From: Fodinibacter luteus
GTDB taxonomy: Bacteria > Actinomycetota > Actinomycetes > Actinomycetales > Dermatophilaceae
Direction: 5' to 3'
Assembly (NCBI RefSeq): GCF_039541575.1
Contig: NZ_BAABGM010000011.1
Location: forward strand, 155,286 to 219,285
DNA length: 64,000 nucleotides
The position numbers and the translations under genes are program-made. Positions 34,251 through 42,866 of the stretch are shown here, piece by piece (the stretch's first letter is position 1; every line of letters begins with the position of its first letter). The notes under the pieces are model-generated. The model searched no databases. It saw only the letters and a program-made list of their open reading frames with translations, and was not told where the DNA came from.

Positions 34251-35926
34251 CCGGCTTCGTGCTCGGGGTCGACCTCGGCACCGGCGGCCCCCGGGTCGCG
34301 CTCGCGGGCACCGACGGGGTGCTCGTCGGTCACGCGAAGGAGCCCGTGGACCTCAGGCTGCTCCCGGGCGGGGGAGCCGAGCAGGACCCCGACCACTGGT
34401 GGCGAGCGATCGTGACCGCGAGCCGCAGGCTGCGCGCACGGCATCCGCAGCAGTATGCGCAGGTCACGGCGATCTGCATGAGCAGCCAGTGGGGCGGGCT
34501 GGTCCCGGTGGACGCGGCGGGGCGGCACGTGCACCCGGCCCTGACCTGGATGGACGCGCGAGGGCGGCGCTGGTCGGAGGAGGTCACCGGCGGCGGGGTG
34601 CGCGTGCCCGGGGGCTACAACGCACGGGCCCTGCGGCACTGGCTCTCGCGGACCGGGGGCGTGCCGACCCGCACCGGCAAGGACCCGGTGGGGCAGGCGG
34701 CGTGGCTGCGGCGCGAGCGGCCCGAGGCGGATGCCGCGGCGGTCTTCCTGCTCGACGTGCCGGAGTACCTCACGATGCGGCTCACCGGCCGCGCGGTCGC
34801 CGGTTGGGACACGGCCGTGCTGCGGTGGTGCACCGACAACCGCGACCCCTCGGACGTGCGCTGGGACGCTGCCCTCGCGCGACGCTGCGGGCTGGACGTC
34901 GGCCGGCTGCCCGAGCTGGTGCGCCCGGGGACCGTCGTGGGGACGGCGCTGCCCGCCGTGGCCCTCGAGCTCGGGCTGCCGGGCGGGGTGCGGGTCGTCG
35001 CCGGAACGGGCGACACGACGGCGGCGGCCGTGGGCGCCGGCGCCACGGCCGACTTCGACGCGCACCTGTACGTCGGGACGTCGGCCTGGCTGAGCTGCCA
35101 CGTGCCGTACAAGCGCACCGACATCGTGCACAACATCGCCTCGCTGCCGTCCGTCGTGCCCGACCGGTACTGGGTGGCGACGGTGCAGGACGTCGCCGGC
35201 AAGGCGGTCGACTGGCTGCTCGACTCGGTGGTGTACGCGCAGGACGGCATGCTCGACGCCGCGCCGCGGCCCGCGGACGCGTTGGAGCGGCTCAACGCCC
35301 TCGCGGCCGCCGCACCACCCGGCTGCAACGGGGTCGTCTTCACGCCGTGGCTCAACGGCGAGCGCACGCCGGTGGACGACCCTCACGTGCGGGGCGGGTG
35401 GTTCAACGTCTCGCTGTCGACGACCCGCGCCGACCTCGCACGCAGCGTCTTCGAGGGGATCGCCCTCAACGCGAGGTGGATGCTCGAGGCGGTCGAGCGG
35501 TTCACCCGGCGCGGCCGGCCCGAGGCGGTCGAGCGGTTCACCCGGCGCGGCCGGCCCGAGGCGGTCGAGCGGTTCACCCGGCGCGGCCGGCCCGAGACGT
35601 TCTCGTCGTTGCGCTTCATCGGGGGCGGGGCGAGCTCGGCGCTGTGGTGCCAGACGATGGCCGACGTGCTCGGGATGCCGGTGCGCCAGGTCGCGGACCC
35701 GGTCGTCGCCAACGCGCGCGGGGCGGCGCTCATCGCAGCGATCGGGGTGGGGGCACTCGACTGGGCGGACGTGCCCTCGAGGGTCGAGGTCGCGGCGACG
35801 TTCGTCCCCGACCCGGCCGTCCGGGCGGTCCACGACCGGCAGTACGCCGCGTTCCGCGACATCTACCGGCGCACCCACGGCCTCTACGCGCGCCACAACG
35901 CGGCAGGAGCCATCGCCGAGCGCTGA
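34247..35926 (+). CDS. FGGY-family carbohydrate kinase
   Basis: This 559-residue kinase phosphorylates a sugar or polyol. It has the N-terminal phosphate loop (GVDLGTGGPRVAL), VAGTGDTTAAAVGAGA, and the C-terminal FGGY/adenosine segment (LRFIGGGASSALWCQTMADV). In this operon it would make the sugar phosphate cleaved by the class II aldolase. It is longer than usual partly because EAVERFTRRGRP occurs three times in a row before the adenosine motif. A GTGA overlap joins it to the MFS gene. Substrate unknown; xylulose-, ribulose- and erythritol-type kinases are relatives. Confidence 0.9.
   Translation: MTGFVLGVDLGTGGPRVALAGTDGVLVGHAKEPVDLRLLPGGGAEQDPDHWWRAIVTASRRLRARHPQQYAQVTAICMSSQWGGLVPVDAAGRHVHPALTWMDARGRRWSEEVTGGGVRVPGGYNARALRHWLSRTGGVPTRTGKDPVGQAAWLRRERPEADAAAVFLLDVPEYLTMRLTGRAVAGWDTAVLRWCTDNRDPSDVRWDAALARRCGLDVGRLPELVRPGTVVGTALPAVALELGLPGGVRVVAGTGDTTAAAVGAGATADFDAHLYVGTSAWLSCHVPYKRTDIVHNIASLPSVVPDRYWVATVQDVAGKAVDWLLDSVVYAQDGMLDAAPRPADALERLNALAAAAPPGCNGVVFTPWLNGERTPVDDPHVRGGWFNVSLSTTRADLARSVFEGIALNARWMLEAVERFTRRGRPEAVERFTRRGRPEAVERFTRRGRPETFSSLRFIGGGASSALWCQTMADVLGMPVRQVADPVVANARGAALIAAIGVGALDWADVPSRVEVAATFVPDPAVRAVHDRQYAAFRDIYRRTHGLYARHNAAGAIAER
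35486..35593 (+). repeat. Exact 36-bp tandem triplication within the FGGY kinase
   Basis: Three identical 36-base copies at 35486-35521, 35522-35557 and 35558-35593 each encode EAVERFTRRGRP. There is no difference between copies even at third positions, so the expansion is very recent. It adds 24 residues in a surface helix near the adenosine-binding segment. Confidence 0.95.
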
Positions 35927-36023
35927 CGGCACGGACGGTGTCGAGCAGCGCCCGGGTCGCGGGGTAGGCCGGGGGCGGACATGGCTGGGGCCCCGCCCGG
36001 GGTGGGCGGGGTGCGGGGCGGGG

Positions 36024-37315
36024 TCACGCTGGTTCCCGGGCCGACCGGGTCGCGAGGGCCCGGTCGTAGGAGCCGAGGGTGAGGTCCCACTGCACCCGGG
36101 ACCGGTGGCGTCCTCGACGACCGCCCCGGCGTAGCGGCGGGTGTGCACGATGGTGTGGTGCCGTTCGCACAGCAGCGCCGCGTTGCTCAGGTCGGTCGGG
36201 CCGCCGTCGGCCCAGTGGGTCAGGTGGTGCGCGTCGGTCCAGTGAGCGGGCATGTCGCACCCGGGGTAGGTGCAGTGCTGGTCGCGGAGCCACAACCGCT
36301 TGACCTGGGCCGCGGTGAACAGCCGCACGTCCATCCCCTGGTCGAGCACCGCCCCGGCGACACCCAGGACGGTCGGGATGATCGTGGCGTCGCAGGCCAG
36401 GCGGCGCACCGTCTGCGGCGCGAGCAGGGTGCCCGCCTCGGGACCACCCATGGCCACCCCGGCACCGCGCAACCCGTCGCGCAGGGCGTCCAGGCCGACG
36501 GTGACGAACAGCTGGCACTTGGTGTGCCGGGGCCCGGCCTCGGCCCGCTCCACCGCCCGGCGCACCAGCGTGATCAGCGCCTCCGCGCGGCGCCGGTCGC
36601 TGCAGCGCAGGTCGCGCTCACCCTCGACCGGCCGGGGCGCGGACAACGGCCCGAGCGCTGCCTCCAGCACGGCCCGCCCCTCCGGGTCGAGCACCATCCG
36701 GTACTCCGCCATCCCCATCGCGTCGATCCGCGGCTGGGACAACGACACGAAACGCTTCGCGGCATCCTCGTCGCGCTGCAGCTCGCCGTCGCCGCCGTAC
36801 TCGGCCAGCAGCCGCGGCCGCAGCATCCGGCACCCCCGCGGCCCGTGCCGGACCGCCATCTCGACCAGCCCGTCGACCACCGCCGGCTCCACCCCCTCGG
36901 CCAGCAGCGGCGCGAGCCTGTCGGCCTCGGCGAGCACCACCGCGGCACTGCGCACCGGCAGCTCACCGGACAGCACGGCATCCTTGACCGCCGCCCGACC
37001 AGGCACGCCGAACGCCGTCGCGACCGCGACGACCTGCGCCGCCCCACCACCGCGGGTGGCCGGCGCGTGCGCCCGCACCCACTGCACCGGAGTCAACGCC
37101 GCCGGCCCGGCCCCGGTCTCCCCCCGGCTCATCGCCTCCGCGAGCACCAGCACCCGCGCCGCCTCACCCGCGGCCACCATCCGGTCAGCCTCGCCCATCA
37201 CCGCCTCCAGGTCCGCCGAGCTCGCCCGCCACAGCTCGCCCCCGAGACCGTCCACCGCGCCGACGGCCGCCACCATCTGGTCGCGCCGCTCCCGAAGCGT
37301 TGGCCCCGTCCTCAT
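36024..37315 (-). CDS. DUF222/HNH endonuclease (13E12 repeat type), frameshifted near the C-terminus
   Basis: The N-terminal DUF222 part starts MRTGPTLRERRDQMVAAVGA. It is followed by a C-terminal HNH nuclease domain (HCTYPGCDMPAHW, TDAHHLTHWADGG, LLCERHHTIVHT), complete with zinc Cys pairs and catalytic His. These multicopy proteins are common in actinobacteria (13E12 family in M. tuberculosis). Just after VVEDATGP (about 36095) the frame shifts: the expected tail RVQWDLTLGSYDRALATR with its stop at 36024 is in the neighbouring frame, while the original frame stays open for 1.9 kb. One base is missing from a C-run, by mutation or sequencing error. The nuclease domain is unaffected. Confidence 0.85.
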
Positions 37316-37486
37316 GCATCAATCGTACAAGTGTCCACCGACACGGCTCCGACGTCGTCCACAGGCTCCGAAGCCCGGGTCAGCATCCCCGGACGCCTGC
37401 CGGCCGAGGGTCAGGCAGCGACGTGAGGTGCCTCGCCGTGGCGTGGCCGTCGCGGGCGAGCACGATCGTGTGGGTCAGCTCGATGT

Positions 37487-39784
37487 TCAGGGAGTGGGGG
37501 CCTGACCGCGGTCACGGTGAACGAGAGGGGCGAGGGCGGCCATCGCAGCGAGGGTGAGGAGTACGAACCACATGCCGCGGCTCGTCGACTCCTGGTTCTC
37601 CCAGAAGAGCCAGATCCCGATGACGGGGGCAACGCACGCGAGACACCAGCCGACGAGCATCGACCGGCCCAGCAGGACGGGCCGGGTGAGCACGGCCGAC
37701 AGCGGCACGCCGACGGCGAGGACGGCGACCCAGACACCCTGGAGGCTCCACCCCGGCTCGCTGGAGTACGTGTCCCGCGCCAGGTCGACGAACGTCCACG
37801 CCCCCGCGAGCGCGAGCGCCAGCACGAGCCACGGCGCCCAGTCCGAGCGTGGGAAGGCGCCGAACCCGAGGTCCGACTCGCGCCGAGCCGCGACGACGGC
37901 GAGGGCGCCGGCGGCGAGAAGGGCGAGGGGGGCGGCGCACGCGGTCCAGAAGCCCACGCCCAGGTCCGAGGTCCCGTTGTCGTTGAGCGTGTTGAGCATG
38001 TCGAAGACGACGACGGTTCCCATGGCCGATGCCCCGATGACCGCACCCAGCCCCTGCATCCGCCACCGCGCGATCAGCGCCAGGCCTCCCAGGCCGAGGA
38101 GGACGAGCCCGAGGTAGAGCAGGTACGCCGCCTTGTACGGGTCGTTGGTCCACGTGGTGTCGTCCCACTGCTGCGGCAACACCACGGACAGGAGCATGAG
38201 GGCGCCCGACACCAGGGCGGCGATGCCGCTCAGCTTCCAGTACTGCCGGGATGCCGGTGCGGGCCTGCCGTGCGGGTCGCCTGCCGGCGTGGCGGGTCTC
38301 GTGGCAGTCCCGGTGTCGGCCGACTCCGCTGTCTGCGGCCCGGCGTCCTGCGCTGTGCCGCTCGTCAGGGCCATGGCGGGGGAGGGTGGTGGTCCAGCCG
38401 CCGGGGGATCCGCGGCACGCGGAGCGTCCGCGGTGGACGGCCCGTCCGCGACGGGCGGCGCGCCCCCGACGGGCGGTGCGCCCGCGTCGGGCGGTGCGCC
38501 CGCGTCTGGCGGTGTGGGCGCCGCGACAGGATGGGCGGCCACGACCTCGGCGGTCACGGGCACGACGGCCTGACCGGTGGGCCCCGTGAGGGTCACGGTC
38601 CCCGAGAGGCGGCCCGCCGCCGCCGGGTCCACGGCCACGTGCACCTCGGGTGGCTCCACGGTCGCCGTGACCCACGCCTCGGACTGCGACACCGTGACGG
38701 CACCCGCGAGCGGCGGGCCACCCAGGCGAATGGTCCTCGCAACGGGCAGGTCCGACGTCGCGAGGGTGCCGAAGTGCAGCTCAGCCGGCTCCGGCGACAC
38801 CGCGGTGCCCGCGAGGGCCTCCGACGCCGCTTCCTGCACGTACCGGATGTCCGAGCGGGACACCTCGAGCAGCGCCTGGTGGGCGCCCAGCGCCGCAGCC
38901 AGGTCCGTGGATGCCGTCCGTGCCCGGAGCTCGGCCACCGCGCCGAGCCGGGTGAACACGTTGTCGCTCGTGAGGGCGGCGGCGACGTCGGGCGGGATTG
39001 GCAGTGGTTGGAGCCGACGTCGCTGGCTGCGGGCCAGGTAGAGCTCCCCCTCGAGCTCCACGTCGCGGCCCGGCGTCTGCTTCGGGTTGCGCTCCCGCAC
39101 CCGGTCGTACACGTAGTCGTAGAGCTCGTTCAGCGAGATGAGCCCGTCCTCGTCGCGGTCGGCCTCGCCGCTCGTGAGGCCTTCCACGACGGCGGAGGTG
39201 AACACCGACGGCTGCTGCTGGTGCTCGTCGGCGAGGCTGTTCCCCTCGAACGCGTACTCCATCGCGCTCGATGCCGTGATGACGGCCCGGCCACGACCGC
39301 CGCCGAGCTTGCCGCTCGGGAAGCTCTCCAGGACGTTGGCGGACCCGGCGGCCCGCACGGCCACCCCCTCGCCGAAGGCCCCCCCGTAGCAGCAGTCGAG
39401 GAACAGCACGATGCTGCGCGCCCTCGAGCTGCGCATGCACCGCTGGACGAGGTCGGCCGGGACGGCCGTGGACGCGAGGCGGTCCGGGCGGGTGTTGCGG
39501 GCCGCGAAGAACAGCTCGCCCGAGTCGCTCTTCAGCCCGTGGCACGAGAAGTGCAGCAGGACCAGGTCGTCGGACCGGCTCTCGGCGAACAGGTCCTCGA
39601 TGTGCCCGCCGACGACGTGCGCGGGCTCGTTGTGCACGACGTCGACGTCGAAGCCACCGACGTTTCGGTCACCCAGCACGCTCGCCAGCGCCGCGGCATC
39701 CGCTGCCGGCGCCCTGAGCCGGCTCAGGCCGGGGTGGTCGTACTCATCGCTGGCGATGATGAGCGCCCGACGCCGGCCCTCCAC
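37487..39784 (-). CDS. Caspase-family peptidase with C-terminal membrane domain (EACC1-associated type)
   Basis: The 765-residue protein starts with a caspase/C14 domain, with catalytic His in LLHFSCHGLKSDSG (His82) and Cys in LFLDCCYGG (Cys131/132). It ends with an acidic segment DRDEDGLISLNEL near residue 209. A helical region (about 270-330), a beta domain, a Pro/Ala-rich linker (about 425-505) and about eight transmembrane helices follow. GTG 39784 lies three bases after the EACC1-like gene's stop. EACC1-linked caspases are proposed effectors of NTP-dependent conflict systems. The membrane tail suggests killing or signalling at the membrane. Confidence 0.88.
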   Translation of the reverse strand: MEGRRRALIIASDEYDHPGLSRLRAPAADAAALASVLGDRNVGGFDVDVVHNEPAHVVGGHIEDLFAESRSDDLVLLHFSCHGLKSDSGELFFAARNTRPDRLASTAVPADLVQRCMRSSRARSIVLFLDCCYGGAFGEGVAVRAAGSANVLESFPSGKLGGGRGRAVITASSAMEYAFEGNSLADEHQQQPSVFTSAVVEGLTSGEADRDEDGLISLNELYDYVYDRVRERNPKQTPGRDVELEGELYLARSQRRRLQPLPIPPDVAAALTSDNVFTRLGAVAELRARTASTDLAAALGAHQALLEVSRSDIRYVQEAASEALAGTAVSPEPAELHFGTLATSDLPVARTIRLGGPPLAGAVTVSQSEAWVTATVEPPEVHVAVDPAAAGRLSGTVTLTGPTGQAVVPVTAEVVAAHPVAAPTPPDAGAPPDAGAPPVGGAPPVADGPSTADAPRAADPPAAGPPPSPAMALTSGTAQDAGPQTAESADTGTATRPATPAGDPHGRPAPASRQYWKLSGIAALVSGALMLLSVVLPQQWDDTTWTNDPYKAAYLLYLGLVLLGLGGLALIARWRMQGLGAVIGASAMGTVVVFDMLNTLNDNGTSDLGVGFWTACAAPLALLAAGALAVVAARRESDLGFGAFPRSDWAPWLVLALALAGAWTFVDLARDTYSSEPGWSLQGVWVAVLAVGVPLSAVLTRPVLLGRSMLVGWCLACVAPVIGIWLFWENQESTSRGMWFVLLTLAAMAALAPLVHRDRGQAPTP

Positions 39785-39787
39785 GAC

Positions 39788-40183
39788 CTAGTCCTTCTCG
39801 GCGTGCCTGCTGAGGAACATCGCCACGAGCCGGTCCTGCTCCTCGCTCGATGCCCCGGACAGCTCGAGGACGTCGCCCCCCACCTCGAGCCTGACCTGCC
39901 GAGGTGCGTCGTCACCACGCTTGAGCCAGGCCACCATGGCCGTGACGACACCGGCAAGACCCTGCGTGCCCACGAGCGCGACGACGAACTGGCCGATCGC
40001 CGCCACGTCGAGGCCGCGGCTGCCCGGAGGCGCGGGGGTGCCTGCGGGGACGGCCCGGACGTCGCTGACGTCGAGCCGGCGCACCTCGTCGCGCAGCTGC
40101 CGGGTCAAGGTGTCGAGCCGGGCGTCGTCAGCCCCGGACTCCGCAAGGGACACGAGAACGGCGGTCTCTTCCAACGACCCCAC
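39788..40183 (-). CDS. EACC1-like effector-associated constant component
   Basis: This protein of about 130 residues has a single hydrophobic helix (IGQFVVALVGTQGLAGVVTA) followed by a short beta-rich tail (VRLEVGGDVLELSGASSEEQ, DRLVAMFLSRH). That matches my recollection of EACC1, the small membrane partner encoded next to caspase or trypsin effectors in actinobacterial conflict systems. The frame opens at GTG 40183, but the GGGAGG site touches that codon. TTG 40174 (LEETAVLVSLAE) has proper spacing and may be the real start. It lies between the repeat protein and the caspase. Confidence 0.75.
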   Translation of the reverse strand: MGSLEETAVLVSLAESGADDARLDTLTRQLRDEVRRLDVSDVRAVPAGTPAPPGSRGLDVAAIGQFVVALVGTQGLAGVVTAMVAWLKRGDDAPRQVRLEVGGDVLELSGASSEEQDRLVAMFLSRHAEKD

Positions 40184-40319
40184 CTCCCGGTGAGCGAGCC
40201 GGCCCCGGCACCGCGGCGGACGGACACGGTCGAGCGAGTCGCTGGGGTGCCGACGCCACGTCCGTCAACTCTAGACCCGCGCGCCCGCGAGTGTAAGGAG
40301 CATTGTGGGCCGAGCAGCC

Positions 40320-40718
40320 TCAGTCGCGCACAGGAGGCTCGGGTGGGAGTGGCTGTGGGTTCAGTGCGACGAAGTCGATCGAGGGGCGGCCCTCACCGGG
40401 CGGCAGCGGCTGCGGGTTGAGCGCGACGAAGTCGATCCTGCCGCCAGCCGTGAGCGGCCGAGGATCGAGGGCGATGAGACGGATGCGCGCACGGGGCGGG
40501 AGTGGCTGCGGGTTGAGTGCCACGAGGTTGATCGTCGTGTCCGGCGCAAGGGCCTGCGGGCCGGGGGCCAGCAGGCTGATGGTCGCGTCCGGCGGAAGGG
40601 GCTGCGGGTCGAGGCCGACGACGTTGATCCGGATCTCGGGCGGCAGCGGCTGCGGGTTGAGGGCGACGAGGTTGACGTCGAGCGCCGACACGGGCGTCGG
40701 GGAAACGGGATCGTGCAT
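40320..40718 (-). CDS. NPQPLPP-repeat protein beside the caspase
   Basis: The 132-residue product is built almost wholly of seven imperfect 15-17-residue units with consensus (R/T/S)I(D/N)xVALNPQPLPPx. Units 1, 4, 6 and 7 contain exact VALNPQPLPP; units 2, 3 and 5 are diverged (VGLDPQPLPP, LAPGPQALAP, IALDPRPLTA). There is no signal peptide, Cys or hydrophobic helix. ATG 40718 has AAGGGAA upstream. It is 136 bases before the EACC1-like gene on the same strand. Function unknown. The repeated polyproline motif suggests a multivalent ligand or a protease substrate. Confidence 0.8.
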   Translation of the reverse strand: MHDPVSPTPVSALDVNLVALNPQPLPPEIRINVVGLDPQPLPPDATISLLAPGPQALAPDTTINLVALNPQPLPPRARIRLIALDPRPLTAGGRIDFVALNPQPLPPGEGRPSIDFVALNPQPLPPEPPVRD

Positions 40719-41126
40719 GGCAGTTCCCTTCCAGGTGGGCCGTTCCCGGCCGGCGACGAAGCGCTCGGGAGGGGACGGAGGTCGAAGACACCGGATTTCC
40801 GCACACCGGCGCACACGCCGGGCTGATGGGCCCGGCCCAGTGCCATCCCGACCACTGTCGGCCCCGGCGCTCCCGGCAGGTCGGGGATGTCGGTCGTCGT
40901 GATGTGGTTGGAGCGGAGCCGGGTGACCCACGTTCCTGCACGCAGGCAAGCAGGTCAAGGGGTGCGTAGAAGTGGTGGAGCGCGTCGACCACGTCGCCGG
41001 GGACGTCGACCAGGGCCATCTGCAGGTCCTCGTCTCATCGTGTGCTGTGCCGGAATCCGGCCGGCGGCCGGTGTCGGCCATGGGCCGATGTCCGTCCCCG
41101 CGGCCCGTCAGCGGGAGACTGGTCGG
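40719..41126. other. Divergent intergenic region between the caspase operon and an ABC transporter
   Basis: About 400 bases between divergent operons. Short frames cross it on both strands, but none has a domain, good ribosome site and fitting position together. It must hold the promoters of the repeat-protein/EACC1/caspase operon and of the ABC pair. GGGAG at 41113-41117 is the ribosome site for the ABC ATPase. Confidence 0.5.
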
Positions 41127-42032
41127 GTGGGCACCGTCATCGAGGTGGAGCACCTGGCCAAGCGCTACGGCGACGTGCAGGCGGTCGCGGACGTCTCGTT
41201 CGAGGTCCACGAGGGAGAGATCCTCGGGATCCTCGGGCCGAACGGGGCCGGGAAGACGACGTCGGTCGAGTGCGTCCAGGGGCTTCGCGCCCCGGATGCC
41301 GGCCGCGTCGACGTGCTCGGCCTCGACCCGACAGTCCATGCCTCGGCCCTCCGAGAGCGCATCGGCGCCCAGCTCCAGGAGTCCTCGTTGCCGCAGCGGC
41401 TGCGGGTCGGCGAGGCGCTCGCGCTGTTCTCGTCCTTCCAGCCCGGCGGACCGCCGTGGCGCTCGGTCATGCACGACTGGGGGCTGGAGGCCAAGGAGAA
41501 GGCGGCCTTCGGCAGCCTGTCCGGAGGGCAGCGCCAGCGGCTGCTCGTCGCCCTGGCCCTCGTCAACGACCCCGAGGTCGTCTTCCTCGACGAGATGACG
41601 ACCGGGCTCGACCCGGCGGCACGACGCTCGACGTGGGAGCTCGTCGAGCGCATCCGGGCCCGGGGGACCACGGTCGCGCTCGTCACGCACTTCATGGACG
41701 AGGCGGAGCGGCTGTGCGACCGGCTCGTCGTCGTCGCGGCCGGCCGGGTCGTCGCGACCGGGACACCGGCCGAGCTCGTCGCGGCCCACTCCGACGGTGT
41801 CACGGTGACCTTCAGCGCCGGCGGGGCCGACGTCCGCTTCCTCGAGGGACTGCCCGGCGTGCACCGGGTCGAGGTGGTGGACGACCGGGTGCTCGTGCAC
41901 GGCATCCCGGCGGTGCCGCCGCACGTGGGGAAGGCTCTCGTCGACCGGGGCATCACACCCGACGACATGGACGTCGAGCGGCCCTCCCTCGAGGACGTCT
42001 ACCTCCGGCTCGTCGAGGACGGCCGGTCGTGA
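41127..42032 (+). CDS. ABC exporter ATP-binding protein
   Basis: This 301-residue ATPase of the drug-exporter (DrrA-like) type has Walker A GPNGAGKTTS, signature LSGGQRQRLL, Walker B VVFLDEMTTGLD and switch THFMDEAERL, plus a C-terminal extension typical of the group. GTG 41127 (VGTVIEVEHLAKRYG) is chosen for its GGGAG site; an upstream ATG at 41088 in the same frame is less likely. It is joined to the permease by a GTGA overlap. Substrate unknown. Confidence 0.92.
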   Translation: MGTVIEVEHLAKRYGDVQAVADVSFEVHEGEILGILGPNGAGKTTSVECVQGLRAPDAGRVDVLGLDPTVHASALRERIGAQLQESSLPQRLRVGEALALFSSFQPGGPPWRSVMHDWGLEAKEKAAFGSLSGGQRQRLLVALALVNDPEVVFLDEMTTGLDPAARRSTWELVERIRARGTTVALVTHFMDEAERLCDRLVVVAAGRVVATGTPAELVAAHSDGVTVTFSAGGADVRFLEGLPGVHRVEVVDDRVLVHGIPAVPPHVGKALVDRGITPDDMDVERPSLEDVYLRLVEDGRS

Positions 42033-42787
42033 GCCGGATCCGGGCGCTGTCCCGCACCGAGCTTCGGCTCTTCCTCCGCGAGCCGGTGACGGTGCTGTTC
42101 ACCCTCGCCCTGCCGCTCATGGTGCTCTACGTGCTCAACGGCGTCTTCGGTCGGGAGCCGGCGGGTGGCGACCCCGGCGATCTCGTCGTCTACCGCGGCT
42201 TCGACGCCCCCGACTGGTACACCCCCGCCTACGTGGCGATGGCCGTCGCCGGCTTCGCGCTCATCGCCCTGCCGGCGCACCTCGTCGAGTACCACGAGAG
42301 CGGCGTGCTGCGCCGGTTCCAGGCGTCCGGGCTTCCCAAGGGGACCGTCCTGCTGTCCCAGGCGGCCGTCGCGATGACGGTCGCCACGGTCGGGTGTGGT
42401 CTGCTCGTCGCTGCCGCGCTGGCCTTCACCGGGGCGAGCGCGCCGTCGGACCTCGGCCGCTTCCTGGCCGCCTACCTCGTGTCCGCAGCTGCCATCACGG
42501 CGGTGGGCCTGCTCCTCGGCGTGCTGCTGCCCACCGCTCGCGCGGCCCAGTCCGTGGGGCTGCTCGCCTGGTTCGTGTCACTGTTCGTCTCGGGGGGCGG
42601 CCCGCCCCCCGAGGTCCTCCCGGAGGGCCTGCGGACGGTGGGCGACTGGTGGCCCCTCACCCCGGTCATCCGCACGCTCCAGGAGCCGTGGCTGACCGGC
42701 GAGTGGGCGACGCGAGACTCGCTCGTCACGATCGGCATCGGCGTCGTCGCGATCGCGGTGGCGTGGCGCGCCTACCGGTGGGACTGA
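42029..42787 (+). CDS. ABC-2 type permease
   Basis: The 252-residue membrane protein has six helices and the ABC-2 layout (LFLREPVTVLFTLALPLMVL, YHESGVLRRFQASGLPKGTV, GVLLPTARAAQSVGLLAWF). It forms an exporter with the ATPase encoded just upstream; the start codon overlaps that stop. Drug or lipid export is usual for this family. Confidence 0.9.
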   Translation: MSRIRALSRTELRLFLREPVTVLFTLALPLMVLYVLNGVFGREPAGGDPGDLVVYRGFDAPDWYTPAYVAMAVAGFALIALPAHLVEYHESGVLRRFQASGLPKGTVLLSQAAVAMTVATVGCGLLVAAALAFTGASAPSDLGRFLAAYLVSAAAITAVGLLLGVLLPTARAAQSVGLLAWFVSLFVSGGGPPPEVLPEGLRTVGDWWPLTPVIRTLQEPWLTGEWATRDSLVTIGIGVVAIAVAWRAYRWD

Positions 42788-42866
42788 GCCGCGGCCGGGC
42801 CGGGCGACGGGGTCTGACCCCGCCTCGTGCGTGCACGGTGTCCGAGGTCGGTGCGAGGCTGAACGG

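Noticed and set aside
34124..36023. Continuation of the HNH frame to a 1063-residue protein
   Set aside because: It lies antisense to the FGGY kinase and begins only after an evident frameshift; the conserved tail is found in the next frame.
40320..40718. NPQPLPP protein as a RiPP precursor
   Set aside because: No modifying enzyme, leader-peptide pattern or maturation protease other than the caspase is visible; kept only as a remote possibility.
40393..41019. Leftward frame starting MALVDVPGDVVDALHHFY
   Set aside because: It overlaps the repeat-protein gene in another frame for most of its length, turns into low-complexity Arg/Pro/Ser sequence and has no recognisable domain.
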